A DNA stretch of 64,000 nt, taken from positions 66,325,415 to 66,389,414 of the forward strand of contig NC_087062.1 of NCBI RefSeq assembly GCF_963678635.1, written 5' to 3'. This document shows, one piece after another, positions 34,889-45,453 of this stretch; within the stretch, counting starts at the first letter, position 1; each line of letters begins with the position of its first letter. Below the pieces are notes generated by a model, which was given only the letters and a program-made list of their open reading frames with translations, made no database searches and was not told the DNA's origin. A program made the translations under genes and the position numbers. Source of the DNA: Symsagittifera roscoffensis. Its lineage: Eukaryota > Xenacoelomorpha > Acoela > Convolutidae.

Positions 34889-34977
34889 AGACAGAAGAAT
34901 GATGGGTAGAAGTGAGAGAGTGAGAGTCCCGAGGGACTATAAACACAAATTAAAAACATTTATCGTTCATATTTCTC

Positions 34978-34987
34978 CTCCATGGAA
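34978..34987 (+). promoter_or_regulatory. Degraded polypurine tract
   Basis: 'tccatggaa' immediately precedes LTR3; the equivalent site before LTR2 is CAGGGGAA. Polypurine tracts prime plus-strand DNA synthesis in LTR elements. Confidence 0.5.
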
Positions 34988-35228
34988 GGTCATCCGGCAC
35001 GATATATCTGATATATACATTTATGTTTAAACTCACCATCTAAGTTAATGTTCTGTTTGGTCAATTGACCTTGTTAGGCGCTAAGCCAGTGATCAATATG
35101 AGCAGTAGCTCAGACGCCGATAAATGGTTTCTAAGAATCAGTTGTTTTTGTCACGCTTGCGCTAGAGATCTCGTTTATCAATCCGTTTGGATTCAATAAC
35201 CAACACCCTCATACTTAGAGGTATGACA
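34988..35228 (+). repeat. Gypsy LTR3
   Basis: 241 bp ending GGTATGACA; with the intact left end seen in LTR1 (TGTCAT) this gives a 6-bp terminal inverted repeat TGTCAT/ATGACA. About 15 mismatches to LTR2 by eye (about 94% identity). Confidence 0.9.
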
Positions 35229-35233
35229 GCCAC
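35229..35233. repeat. Target-site duplication GCCAC (right)
   Basis: Matches 27861-27865 exactly. Confidence 0.85.
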
Positions 35234-36170
35234 ATTAAAGTATCTAATACAAATTTCAGATATTCAGTCCACATGCCATTGAGTACACATATAGTGCATT
35301 TTTGTTTGATGGCGAGGTTATCGTCCGTGATTTTCTTATTCCTCTGATGACTGCATATTTAATTGTTTTTGCTGGTGTTTTAGTTTCTGCCAGTATTTCT
35401 TTGCAATTTTCTCCACAGACATATGTTCTGTGAACCTATCTCAGACCCACTCAACCTCTCGGTCCAATCACTCTCTCGGTCCGCTCAGCCGCTCGGTCCT
35501 GCAAACAGCTTTGGATACCTGGTACCAATTCCTCATCGAAGGTTGCAAATCTCTCGTTTTCGTTTTTCGTTCATCATACGAAGTACGTATATTGAGCGCA
35601 ACGCTCGATTTATGATCAAGTTATCTTTCAATTCTTTTGCTATGCCCAAACGTTGTTATCGCGTTTGGATCTTTGTTTGTTCTTTTTTTCCCTCATTTTT
35701 TTGGGGTCTGTAATACGAGGCATAGATTTATGTACTTTTTAGTTTTTGTACCTGCGTGATCTAAATTTGTTGTTCCACGCGGCAGCCCTTTGCCTCATGT
35801 TTCGGTTCCGTCGTTACTGATTGACTGATATTCCCTAGTTTCTGCTCTCTGATTCGTTTTTTTAAGGTTACTATTGCCCTCAATTGAGTCTTCAATTGCT
35901 GCTTTGGTTGGTTTTGCCACTCCCATTTTGTTTCCCAATAATTCGCCATTATCGAAACTCTCTTTCGCAGATATCGCGGGTTTTAGGCTTGTGCTCCGTT
36001 TCGAATATTCCAGAGGGGACCCTTGCATTGCTTGTTGGCAGAAGGGTGGGTTTTTTTGTAACTGCTGGTTGCACGCGCCATGTCGTATCCTGTCAGCATG
36101 AACTAATTTTTATCTTTGGTGAGCCTGTTGCTGAGCAAACAGAAAATTAAGAACAACGTAGAAAAAGAAC
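35234..36170. repeat. Dispersed repeats Y (right half) and X (right copy)
   Basis: Directly after the gypsy element, CAGATATTCAGTCCACATGCC continues repeat Y, as in CAGGTATTCAGTCCATATGC at 45820. From about 35540 to 36130, repeat X reappears. The minus-strand frames at 35761-36028 are lysine/glutamate-rich and could be a retroelement gag remnant on the opposite strand; the family is not recognised. Confidence 0.45.
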
Positions 36171-36212
36171 GTAACTACAATAAGTTCTAACTATAGTTGC
36201 GTAAACTACAAG

Positions 36213-36370
36213 GACAGTAGTTGAGCGTATACGCAAGGAATTATATGAACAGTATACGTTCTGCCGGGTTTGGCGCAGGTTGCAATTCCACCAAAGTTGT
36301 TTCCTTTATAAGAATATAAATATGAGCCGAACTTGACTGAACATAAAATATAATAAAATATACGTACAAA
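36213..36370 (+). repeat. BEL/Pao 5' LTR (approximate)
   Basis: Aligns with 43332-43474 over about 150 bp with many differences. TTTATAAGAATATAAATATG looks like a core promoter region. Exact termini could not be fixed. Confidence 0.55.
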
Positions 36371-36508
36371 AAAGGAACGGAGGCCTACAGGACAGGCCGG
36401 GTCGAGATCCCGCTCAAAAACCGCTCAAGATATGGGCGGTTTGAGCGGTTTTCCAGCAAGATTTGAGCGGCTTGGGCGGTTAGGACGTTTTTTTTGGAAA
36501 AACCATTC

Positions 36509-36600
36509 AAACCGCTCAAATCTTGCTTGAAAAACCGCTCAAAAACCACTCATCTTGCGGTGATTTTTGAACGGTTTTTCAAGCAAGATTTGAGCGGTTT
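36509..36600. repeat. 37-bp inverted repeat of ACCGCTC motifs
   Basis: 36509-36545 and 36564-36600 are inverted repeats with a single mismatch, built of AAACCGCTC, AAATCTTGCTTG and AAAAACCG words. It would form a strong hairpin inside the left end of the 3.2-kb insertion. Confidence 0.8.
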
Positions 36601-36696
36601 TTAAGCGGTTTTTGAGCGGTCTTATAAAGAAAACCGAATAAAACCAACAAAAAGATCAGGAAAGGTAATGTGACGCTAAGATGCAGTTAAAATACT

Positions 36697-36830
36697 ACCC
36701 GGGTTGACCTCCATAAACCGAAAATGCTTATCTTACATTTCCCCACATCGAAAATGCTTGTCCTACAATTTCCTACATCAAATGTATGGAAAAATGCTAG
36801 TCATACAATTTTCATACAATTTCAAAAAGA
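36697..36830. repeat. Dispersed repeat beginning ACCCGGGTTGACCTCC (second copy)
   Basis: Same opening as 11504, followed by repeated 'atgcttat' and CTACAATTTCC words. Confidence 0.45.
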
Positions 36831-36901
36831 TTCAATAAATGTTCTCCGGCAATTTGAACCAAATAAAACAGTCTGGTATTGAAAAATAACTACGTTTATT
36901 T

Positions 36902-37262
36902 TTTTTGGAAAAAAATGGTTATCCAACAATTTCCATGTATGAAAATTGTATGATAACCATTTTTTCATGAAAGGCAAGATTTTCAGAAACTTGTTAAAAC
37001 TTGTTTATAAACAAATTTAAATTATTTGAGATTACTTTTGCTCAATTTAAAGCACATTGCTCATCAAAAACGAAAATTTAGTTTGAAGAAAAAAAATGGT
37101 TATCATACAATTTCCATATATGAAAATTGTATAAAAACCATTTTTCATAAGGGCAAGATGTTCAGAAACATGTTTAAATTTGTTTTTAATCAAATTTAAA
37201 GTAATTAACAGTGCTTATGCTCAATTTAAAGCACCTTGCTCATCAAAAACAAGGTTTTAAAA
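36902..37262. repeat. Tandem duplication of a ~185-bp unit with internal palindrome
   Basis: 36902-37085 and 37087-37262 share AATGGTTATC, CAATTTCCATGTATG, GGCAAGATTTTCAGAAAC and CTCAATTTAAAGCAC-TTGCTCATCAAAAAC. Near the start of each unit, AAATGGTTATC is complemented by GATAACCATTT about 30 bp later, giving a hairpin (degraded in the second unit). Confidence 0.75.
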
Positions 37263-37371
37263 CCAGGTTTTTTTGCTCAGTTTTACTCGTCACAAATTGG
37301 TAGTTTACGACAAGTCAAACTGAGATCTCGAAGGTCGGAGCCACACAGTTCATCTTTTCCAAAAATGACTC

Positions 37372-37402
37372 GGGTTAGGGTAGGGTTATGGTTAGGGTTA
37401 GG
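37372..37402. repeat. Degenerate TTAGGG tract (interstitial telomere-like)
   Basis: Five imperfect units: GGGTTAGGGTAGGG, then TTATGG, TTAGGG and TTAGG. TTAGGG is the telomere repeat of most animals other than insects and nematodes. The tract is too short to prove telomere origin. Confidence 0.55.
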
Positions 37403-38044
37403 ATTTTTTAAGAAGTATGATTTCACAATCTTTGGAAAACAGAATTGAAAATTTTAAAAAAAAAAACCAAATTTCTAGCCACAACAATTCCCTTTGGATC
37501 AAATCTGAATAACTGACGCAATCTTCGTCTTTGGGAAAACAAAAAAAGTTTGCCCATCCATTTATCAAGTGATACTCATGATTTAACACACTTTTTTTTG
37601 AAAACGTAGGCCGAAAAATCGGTTTCAAAACTTTTAGAATAAAAAGTTTTTTCTAAGTTTTTTTTTCACTTAGAAATGAGATAATCCCAGAATTCTCATT
37701 ATTTGTTCAATGTTTTTAAACGTTCTCATTTTTTTCACTATTATGGTACTTACTGAAACTCATTTAAAAACAAAGAAAAATCAAAAAAGCTAATTTTCTA
37801 TACAGGGATGAACGAAAGGCTAACAAATAGCCAAATTTTTTTTCCTAGTCAAAATGTTTTCTTTTAGGATGTAATAAGAAAATGCTAATATGAGCTCCTA
37901 AAACAATGCTAAAAAATTCGTAGCTCAAGAGAAGCTCGACTACACCAATTTTTTGAAATCCGATAAGTTTTCGCTGAGAAATGATCTTTTTTCTGCTGTC
38001 GGTCATTCTGCTATCATTGTTTTTTTTCTAGGACTCATAAATTT

Positions 38045-38287
38045 ATGAGTCAATTTTACCTTAATTTGATTGTAATTTTATTCAAAAGACCATGGCTAGA
38101 GTTTTCTAAAGCGCTCCCATTTCTGGCCAAATCAAAGAAAAAAAGGTGTTTTCGACTATGCGCAACTTTTGCGAAAATTGACTTTTATCCTAAATCTGAG
38201 TTTTCCCTCGTGTCTTTAAAGTTTTGCTTTTTACTGAGGAACGCAAGGTACTTAGAAGCTCAACTGTGTGTTAGAATAACAAAGTAA
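38045..38287 (+). other. 80-codon open frame inside the 3.2-kb insertion, unrecognised
   Basis: Reads MSQFYLNLIVILFKRPW onwards with a phenylalanine-rich composition. No transposase signature is visible and the length is within chance for this base composition. Listed only because it is the longest frame in the element. Confidence 0.15.
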
Positions 38288-38864
38288 TTGAGTGATTACG
38301 AAGAACCTATTGTAGTTTTAGTTTCTAAGAATACCTATAAGGAAAGCCGTACCGAAAACAAAAAATCTATGCAAAGTAGCCAAATAACACATTGAGTTCT
38401 GCAATTACATCTAAACAACTTTTCAGTTTGAGCAACCAAGGTAGCTCTCAAGGCGACTTCAGAAGCAGACATTTTTTCAGACAAATTAAATTGTGCTGTA
38501 AGCATTAAAAATTGGTGTAGTTCTTTTTTCAAACATAAATCCAAAGCTTTAGTTTATGCTTAACTTGTCCAGGATGTTCAGCAAAACATGATCTGAAACT
38601 CTGCATTGAAAGGCGTTTGTCACCTGTAAACATCAATTTATGATCAAAATGAACCTTTGGATGATTAAAAATGACGTTTACACAGTTTTTTCTTGGTACA
38701 GGTTTTTCAACTAAGCACTTTGGGTAGGCGCATTTTTGTGCATACTCGACTCAAAAGTGTTTTTTCATAAAAACAGATTTATAGGTAGTGCATATAACAA
38801 AAATCTTGCTATTTTGAACGGTTTGATATTAAAAGCTGTCAGTCAGTCAGTCGTGGGCTATACT

Positions 38865-39430
38865 GTCTTCCAGTACCCGTTTTTGCTTGTTTTGACCGGT
38901 CTTTGAATTTTTTTAGTGATGACCTCACTGCTAGTTGACTATCCTCATATGGGACCATGCCTTGAACTCTATGTATATTGCAGCTAGGATGATACGACTT
39001 CGAGGTTAAGCGTAGAATTCACCAGTGTTCATGATGTTAGCATCATGAGTACGGTTAAAATAGGTTTAGTCAGGTTTTTAAGTCAATTTTTGTTGTTATA
39101 AGTCTTTTTTTTAATGAGTATACATCAGTTTTTTAGGAAGCGTTTTTCGTAGATATGACGGATTTAAGTCGGAGTAGTAGCATTAGTTCGGTCTTGAGCA
39201 GGGTTTTCTCCTAGTACCTGAGTTTATTTGTTTTGATAAGTATTTATGAAAAATATATGCATATTTATTAGAGAAACGTTGACACCAGTTGAAGGGCTCG
39301 ATAAAAGATGTGATATCTCATTGTATATTGAAACTAGGATGATAAAACTTTGAAGTTAAGCGTAAATTATAACAGTATTGATGATGTTATCATCAGATTT
39401 ACTGTTAAATTGTTTTCAGTCCTTTTTTTT
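38865..39430. repeat. Diverged ~345-bp tandem duplication
   Basis: CAGTACCCGTTTTTGCTTG near 38872 corresponds to TAGTACCTGAGTTTATTTG near 39212; TATATTGCAGCTAGGATGAT near 38971 corresponds to TATATTGAAACTAGGATGAT near 39322; and a GATGATGTTA-ATCAT block follows in each. Confidence 0.65.
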
Positions 39431-39617
39431 GGTCACTTTTTCTGCTCAAAACCGTTCAAATCTTGCGCGGTTTTTGAGCGGTTTTTTTAGATAAGATAAA
39501 CCGTTCAAAAACCGCTCAAACCGCTCATTTTGAAGCAAGATTTTGGGCGTAAAGCATAATTGTCTATAAAAAACCGCTCAAACCTTTCTTCAAATTAGAT
39601 GAAAAATCTCGACTCGG

Positions 39618-39715
39618 GAGGTAGCCTGTGTGTTGGGGTGACTACCCTGTGGGTTGAGCCGATTACCCAATAGGTTGGGGCGACAACTCATTATTTTAGG
39701 GTGACTATCCAGTGT
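39618..39715. repeat. Short GGTTGGGGCGAC-type tandem repeat
   Basis: TGTTGGGGTGACTACCC, GGGTTGAGCCGATTACCC, GGTTGGGGCGACAACTC and TTAGGGTGACTATCC follow one another at about 24-25 bp spacing. It probably belongs to the BEL 5' untranslated region. Confidence 0.6.
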
Positions 39716-39839
39716 GATTTTATTTATTTTTGTATTGAATTATGTTTGATACGTCCCTCTCTTACGTCGAGGTTATCAGGTCAGATTAAAACAGTCTTTT
39801 AGTCGTTAGAAAAAAGTTGACATTTTGTTGAGTTGAGAA

Positions 39840-41620
39840 CAGAAGAGGTCGAGACAAAGTGAAGCATCAATGCGCATACTAAAACTGAAGTTTCAGGAGT
39901 TAGAAATCAAGCAAAGATTGGAAGAAACACAAATCCGCGAGAAGAATAGGAAAAGTATGTTGAAGCAAAAATAGCTGAAGCCGAATTGCCGAAAGACTCC
40001 GCTTATATTGACTTGTTTGCTAGCTCAGTAAGCTCTCAAAGGGAGTTAGATAAACGCACAGAAATTTGTAGGTATTTCAGTAGTAAAGGTAACCGAATCG
40101 ACCGCATACAGTACCGACCGCATACAAAAAACATGAGCCACTCAAGGTCCATTATAAATCAGTTTTTAGTTGCAAATCAGTTGTTTAATGCTGAACCTGC
40201 CACGTCTGCTGATTTTGAAAATGTTCTGTCAAGGTCGTAATTAAAATTACCTCGTAACACTGCAGTTATTTTGGTAGTACCCCCTGTGAACCATCCTATG
40301 TACTTCAGCTAGTCCAATAATCGTAGTTTCCTGCAGCTGCAACACCGACCCTGCAGTTTGTAACCCATTAAATTTGCGCAAATCCCACGTGTTTGAAGTG
40401 GTAACACCAGTTGACCATCCAAAATTTTTAACGTTCTAACACAATAGCGGTGGAGCAATTTAATATTTACTCAGCCACACAAGCAAGGACCCATGCAATC
40501 ACCGATTGTGTCGGATATTTCTACCTCGTCCCTTCATCAGTTGTATTTTTCGAATTCGGCCACGTCGTGCCTACACCAAACAGTCCCAAAATATATCAAT
40601 CCGCTATCGCAGTTGATATCCATTCGAGACTAAGCAAAAATTTCGGCATCGAACAGAAAGGATCCCTTACCCGAACAAAAAAAAATTTCGAAGTATGAAT
40701 GAAATAAATGGATAGTTCAGTTTCGCTGCACGGTTGATTCGCAATCAACTGTTTCGGATGACGTCAAGCTGACGTACCTGAAAACACTGATATCTGGGAA
40801 AGCTGAATAGCGGGTTTTGCCTGTTCCGGTCGGATGTACAGGGATAAACTCAGAGTCTATGAACCAAAATTTAGTCAACCTCATACCGTCGTGAGCGCCA
40901 ATCTCGAAATTCTTAACAGCATTCCACCAATGAAAACGTACAAATTTGAAAGATTAACTAGTTTTCCTGGTGATACTTCAATTCTCATTGATGTGTTTCG
41001 ATTGTTGTCAAATGAGGACGATCTCAAAGAAAACGCTATTTTAAATCAAGTTTTGAAACTGCCTCCGAACATGAAGAAGTCTTAGTTGTAGTATATGACA
41101 AAGCGCAAACTATATTGTGCGATCCTCCTTCATTTCAACGATTGGTTGAAAGTCCGAAACGCATGAGCATATGAAAACTTATTCTGTTGAAACAAAAACT
41201 GAAGACCCATCTCGGCAAAAACTACCACCCGAGTTCTTGCTTCCCGTGCTAAATTGAGCAAGGTTGAACATCCTCCCGGCCTACGATGCGTTGATAAATG
41301 TCAATTAAGGGCATGCAAGGTCTTCAAGGGAACAAATTTACTCAGAAGGCGAAGTTTTTTGCAGAAAAAAACTTTGTTTCTCCAGTCTCCAAGTAGACCA
41401 ATCTCCAAGCAGACCATGTTATTTCTCCTCATAAGGAAGAAAATGAACTTTCAACCGAAAAATCAACGTCGTCTTGTTCTGCATCCGTGCAGGACGTTAA
41501 AGGTCTTTTTCAGGTTAATAAGTCAAGCGTGTAACCTAAAGCAAAAACTTATAAGCTTCTCGTTTCTTGTGAATCTGTTAGCAAAAACTCCTGGCTTTCG
41601 TAATTGGCCAGAGCTTTTAT
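39840..41620 (+). pseudogene. BEL/Pao gag and protease region, decayed
   Basis: Begins with a lysine/glutamate-rich segment (LKFQELEIKQRLEETQIREK near 39890), the coiled coil common at BEL gag N-termini. At 40834-41085 the SIPPMKTYKFERLTSFPGD and ILIDVFRLLSNED blocks form an open 83-codon piece. Near 41265-41360, CVDKCQLRACKVFKG corresponds to the CxxC-xxxHxLxxCxxF knuckle of BEL gag, with the His lost. Frameshifts and stops separate every block. Confidence 0.6.
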
Positions 41621-41937
41621 AATCAATTACGCGCGCTCGGTTGCATTCATGATACAAAAACTCCAATCACCGGTAAAATGGTTTTTGAGTGGCCCACTTC
41701 CCTTATCGTCCGGGCTGTTATCCACTTATTTTGAAAGCGATGCCGAAAATGTGGAGCATCTAAGTCAATTAAAACGTGGTATGAATTAGAAAGCTATTGT
41801 AAGTACAAGCAGGCTAATGCTCGTTCTGCAGCCAATCAGCAAGCATATAACCATCTCGAAACAACAACACACTATGATGGTCAACTGTACTGGGTAGGAA
41901 AATTATGAGCCGATGATAGCAATTCCTCGCCCAATAA

Positions 41938-42760
41938 TTGATACTCAGCGCTGGTACAGTTCAAGACGCTCGAAAAAAAAGTCTTACCAAAGATAGTGGT
42001 TTAAAAAGTAAACACCCTGAGACCTTATCAGAGGACGTCATTAGAAGTTATGTCATTCCACTTAAGTTTCACGACCCGCAGCTTCGCTCCGTCCGTGAAT
42101 GGTATTTACCCCAATATCCCGTCATTGACCCAATTAAGCCAGCTGAAAATCGTCGGGTTTTAAATGGCACGTCAAAATTTTACAGCCAATCTTTGATAAA
42201 ATCCTTGCCCTTTGGGCATGATTTACAAAAGTTGTTACACATGCAAATGCTTTTCCGCCAACATAAGTTTGCGGTCTCCGCGGACATCGAGGGAATAATC
42301 TTCAGGTTGTCTTACCCCTTGTGATTAACCTTCTTTGCGCTTTTTGTGGCTCGAGGATGCCACATTTTGTGGAAGTTCATCAGTATACTCGGCATGTGTT
42401 CGGTGACAGGGACTTCCCTACGTGCGTTAATTTCAGCAAACAGCCAGTGATAACGTTGGAGAGTTTCCTGAAGCAACTAGAGTAGTACGTTGTAGGTTCT
42501 ACAAGGATGATAACTTAGACTCATACAAAAATGCACTGAGGTAATGAAAATCAGCAAGGACTTAGTGAACCTCCTAAGACTAGGGTGATTCCGTCTCACA
42601 AGGTTTGTTATTGAAGCTTCTGCATTTAAACCCTCCAGAACTTTTACGCCTTCTAATTGATGTACCTGCAAAAAACGACCATTTAATTTCTCAAGTGATA
42701 GGATTAAAGTGGAAACATTTTGGGTCAGGGGTCTAAACTTCCTATTAGGTGATTAGTGGT
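41938..42760 (+). pseudogene. BEL/Pao reverse transcriptase, decayed
   Basis: 128 open codons contain REWYLPQYPVIDPIKPAEN, RRVLNGTSKFYSQSLIKSL, and FRQHKFAVSADIEGI, the first RT palm motif in the form specific to BEL/Pao (VSADIE). After a frameshift, VHQYTRHVFGDRDFPTCVNF (about 42378-42440) is the BEL equivalent of the FGxxxSP block. The catalytic (Y/F)xDD box could not be found. Confidence 0.75.
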
Positions 42761-43320
42761 CAAACTGAATCAAGATGTTGTGATAAATATCCTCCCAAAA
42801 AAATCTGTGGACGACACCATAGACAATTTAACACCTGCTCTCACAATTGTTTCAAAATGTTCAGAGCCCGTACTTAATTGGGAGAGATATGGTAGTTTTA
42901 CCCTACTGCAGCGATACGTTTGTTTTATGTTGAAGTTATTGCCGAAACAAGCACTTCCGCGTGCTTACCGCTCAAATAACTGATCCGGTCAAAGAAGCAA
43001 TTGCGAAAGATATTTTTTTCTTTTTGGCTCAATCGGAATTGTTCCCAGCTGAATTCAAACAATTTCAATCTGCAAAACCCGTACAAAAAAAACTGGTCGC
43101 ATTGCAAGTTACCCACAGTGTATCGACCCAGTTGGTATGATTCGTTCAACGGAACGGATTCACCGCATAGCAAAAAAAAAGAATTTTGAAACTAAGAATC
43201 CCATCATCTTGGGTTCTCGTAACTTGTTGGTGAAGTTTTTTCCGAGACATCTGCCCTCTGCCCATAACCATCAACATTTGGATTATTTCGGGTCCTTAGT
43301 ACATATGAGTGTGTGGTGCT
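42761..43320 (+). pseudogene. BEL/Pao connection and integrase N-terminus, decayed
   Basis: LNWERYGSFTLLQRYVCFMLK (about 42875-42935) matches the segment before the BEL integrase. Then YPQCIDPVGMIRSTERI and KNPIILGSRNLL with downstream histidines (HLPSAHNHQH) give the HHCC-type zinc-binding start. The catalytic core is absent, with the LTR starting soon after, so a large 3' deletion removed it. Confidence 0.65.
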
Positions 43321-43331
43321 GGGTCTGCGAT

Positions 43332-43474
43332 CGTAGCCGAGCGTTTACGCAAAGAATTATACTCAAAGTATATGTTCCGCCGGGTTTGTCTCAGATTCAT
43401 ATTCCACCAAAGTCGTTTCCTTTATAAAAAACAAATATGAGCCGAACTTGACTGAATTTAAAATATACGTTCCT
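43332..43474 (+). repeat. BEL/Pao 3' LTR (approximate)
   Basis: See 36213-36370. Here the shared sequence ends at AAAATATACGTTCCTT; a GGTTCGAACC word follows but no tRNA can be folded around it. Confidence 0.55.
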
Positions 43475-43639
43475 TAGCAGGGTTCGAACCCCCAAAGAAC
43501 TTTTTTTGTTCTGTTTAGATATTTAAAATAGTTCATAAAATGGCCTTGGCCGCCCTTGATTGACAGGTTGTTGTCTGTCAAAACCGTGTTTTACCAAAAA
43601 TGAGAACACGATCACACGCTCAACTTCCGAGGCTGAATA

Positions 43640-44319
43640 CAATGCTGATTCAAAATAACCGGACTAAACGCGTTAAACTTGAAATTTAAAACGCGTTTTT
43701 CTCAAATTGGGTTGAGATTAGGTGAAAACTTATGAAGACAAAACTTGCTTAAAATCTAAGCAGAATTAATATGGTGTAATTTGTTTTGCAAAATTCGGCC
43801 CCAAAACTTTACCCCAAAAATGGGTCTTTTTGGTTTCTCTTAGTTAATCAAAATTTACGCCAAAAAATACCCGGTCGATCACAGACTTATATATATCAAA
43901 GTGAGCTCCTTACGTAGCCCAACAAACTTTAAGAAGGGTATATTTTCCAAAAAATTTGCAAATCGTTTAAAAATTGTTTTTTAAGTAAAAACGACCTTTT
44001 TTGTCTATCAAATAAAAATAAATTAAATTATACAATGTTTTGGAGATTATACCCTTCTTAAAGTTTGTTGAGCTACGTATGGAGCTCACTTTGATATAAT
44101 TAAGTCTGTGATCGACTTTGTATTTTTTGGCGTAATTTCTGATTAACTAAGAAAAGTCAAATTGACTCATTTTTGGGGTAAAGTTTTGGGACCGAATTTC
44201 GCAAAACAAAATAACCATATTAATCCTTTGTAAGTTTTGTCTTCATAATTTTTCACCTAAACTCAACCCAATTTGAGAAAAACGCGTTTTAAATTTCAAG
44301 TTAATTTAAATCAGCACTG
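43640..44319. mobile_element. 680-bp foldback element, Tc1/mariner-type termini
   Basis: The left half (43640-43970) and right half (about 44035-44319) are inverted copies with moderate divergence. Ends read CAATGCTGATT and AATCAGCACTG, each bordered by TA (43638-43639 and 44320-44321), the Tc1/mariner target. Arms of about 300 bp separated by only about 70 bp would form a giant hairpin. No transposase is present. Confidence 0.85.
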
Positions 44320-44327
44320 TATAGCGT

Positions 44328-45453
44328 TACCCGCACTGACAGAAATGGTTTCCGGTCGATTTAAACTGATTTTAAATCGCTTTTAAATCGATCCAAATCG
44401 ATTAACCATGTACATTCTACGAACTTAAATGGATTTTAAATCGATTTAAATCGATCTTTTTGAAAAGTTTAAATCGATTTAAGTGTCTAAAAAATCGATT
44501 TAAATCGATTTTGATCGATTTTGCGACTCACTAAAATCCATTCGAATCTCATTTAAATCCATCAGAATCTCTCTTAAATCCAGTTTAAATCGATTTAAAT
44601 CAATTTAAGTGCCTAAAAATCGATTTAAATCGATTTCGATGGATTTTCCGACACACTAAAATTTTTTTTTTGCTAACACGGCGAAAAAAATCATACCCTT
44701 TAAAAAAGTTGTTGGAATTTTTTATTCTCGATTTTTTAAACATAAACACTCTTGCCAGATGTTATAGAGTTCATTAAAATGATCCACATAAATCAGGTTT
44801 TAAACTCAAAAATTTGCAATAAAATCATAGAAAACCATTGTAAATCAGATTATGGACAAAATCTTGTGTAACAAACCAGAAAAGGGTCAGGTAAAATTAA
44901 ATTGTGATCTCAATAATATGCAATAAAATCATAGAAAAACATGAACGTAAATCAAATTTTAAGCAACAACTTATGAAACAAATCAAGAAAAGGGTAAATA
45001 TAGATCCGTTTTTGAACTCAAAAAGTGCAAGAAAATCATAGAATTTTATCAATATTTTGGTCTGTTTATTTGGTCTTTTTTATGCTACAATACGCTATGG
45101 ATGAAAAATGAAAAATGATTGTCAAGAAGTAAATGCAATAAAAAATTGAAACTGATAAAACTCGAATGAAAAAAATCGATTTAAATCGATTTAAATCCAT
45201 TTTAATCCCCTTAAAAATGAAAACAAATTCAGACTGGAAAAAATGCATTTAAGTTGATTTAAAATCGATTTGGATCAATTTTTTCAGCTGGGATTTAAGA
45301 TCAATTTAAATAGATTTTAAATCGATCCAAATTAATTTTCATCTTTTTTATTTAATCTTCGTACTTTTTTTTATACTAAAATCGATCTAAATTTAATCAA
45401 CGTACTTTTTTCATACTAAAATCGATCCTAATCCATTTTTGTTAGTGCGGGTA
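44328..45453. mobile_element. 1.1-kb element with 21-bp TIRs and ATCGATTT-rich ends
   Basis: 44328-44348 (TACCCGCACTGACAG...) and 45433-45453 (...TTAGTGCGGGTA) are inverted repeats with two mismatches in 21. Inside both ends (44355-44660 and 45170-45430) AAATCGATTTAAATCGATTT-like palindromic words recur many times. The middle lacks them and has no convincing ORF. No target duplication is obvious, so the superfamily is unassigned. It lies 8 bp from the mariner foldback. Confidence 0.7.

Larger units (their letters stand above)
27866..35228 (+). mobile_element. Compound Ty3/gypsy element with three LTRs
   Basis: Structure: partial LTR1 (27866-28022), 267 bp of 3' internal sequence (28020-28286), LTR2 (28287-28527), full-length internal region (28528-34987) and LTR3 (34988-35228), all inside one GCCAC target duplication. 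Pol order protease-RT-RNase H-integrase places it in Ty3/gypsy. LTR2 and LTR3 have equal length (241 bp) and about 15 mismatches. gag and pol carry many stops and frameshifts, so it is dead. Confidence 0.9.
36397..39617. mobile_element. 3.2-kb insertion with AAAAACCGCTC-repeat ends, candidate DNA transposon
   Basis: The left end starts CCGGGTCGAGAT and the right end finishes ATCTCGACTCGG, inverted repeats with one mismatch in 12. Inside both ends (36411-36625 and 39440-39585) the word AAAAACCGCTC or its complement GAGCGGTTTTT is repeated many times, along with GCAAGATTTGAGCGG. Such subterminal repeats usually bind a transposase. The interior has diverged tandem repeats but no recognised protein; the longest frame is 80 codons. 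A clear target duplication was not found. Confidence 0.55.
36205..43474 (+). mobile_element. BEL/Pao LTR retrotransposon relic
   Basis: Two diverged LTR-like segments (36213-36370 and 43332-43474) bracket a plus-strand internal region whose coding remnants (39840-43310) are of BEL/Pao type: coiled-coil gag, Cys-rich gag knuckle, BEL-type RT and the start of integrase. The interval 36397-39617 is a later insertion. LTRs share CCGGGTTTG, ATTCCACCAAAG, GTTTCCTTTATAA and ATGAGCCGAACTTGACTGAA. Every coding block has stops or frameshifts, so the element is old. Confidence 0.7.

Noticed and set aside
36213-43474. The 36-43 kb region as two separate solo LTRs with unrelated DNA between
   Set aside because: BEL/Pao gag, RT and integrase motifs occur in order and on the same strand between the two LTR-like segments, so one interrupted element is more likely.
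43470-43492. tRNA gene suggested by GGTTCGAACC
   Set aside because: No acceptor stem, D-arm or anticodon arm can be folded around it; only a T-loop-like word at the BEL LTR edge.
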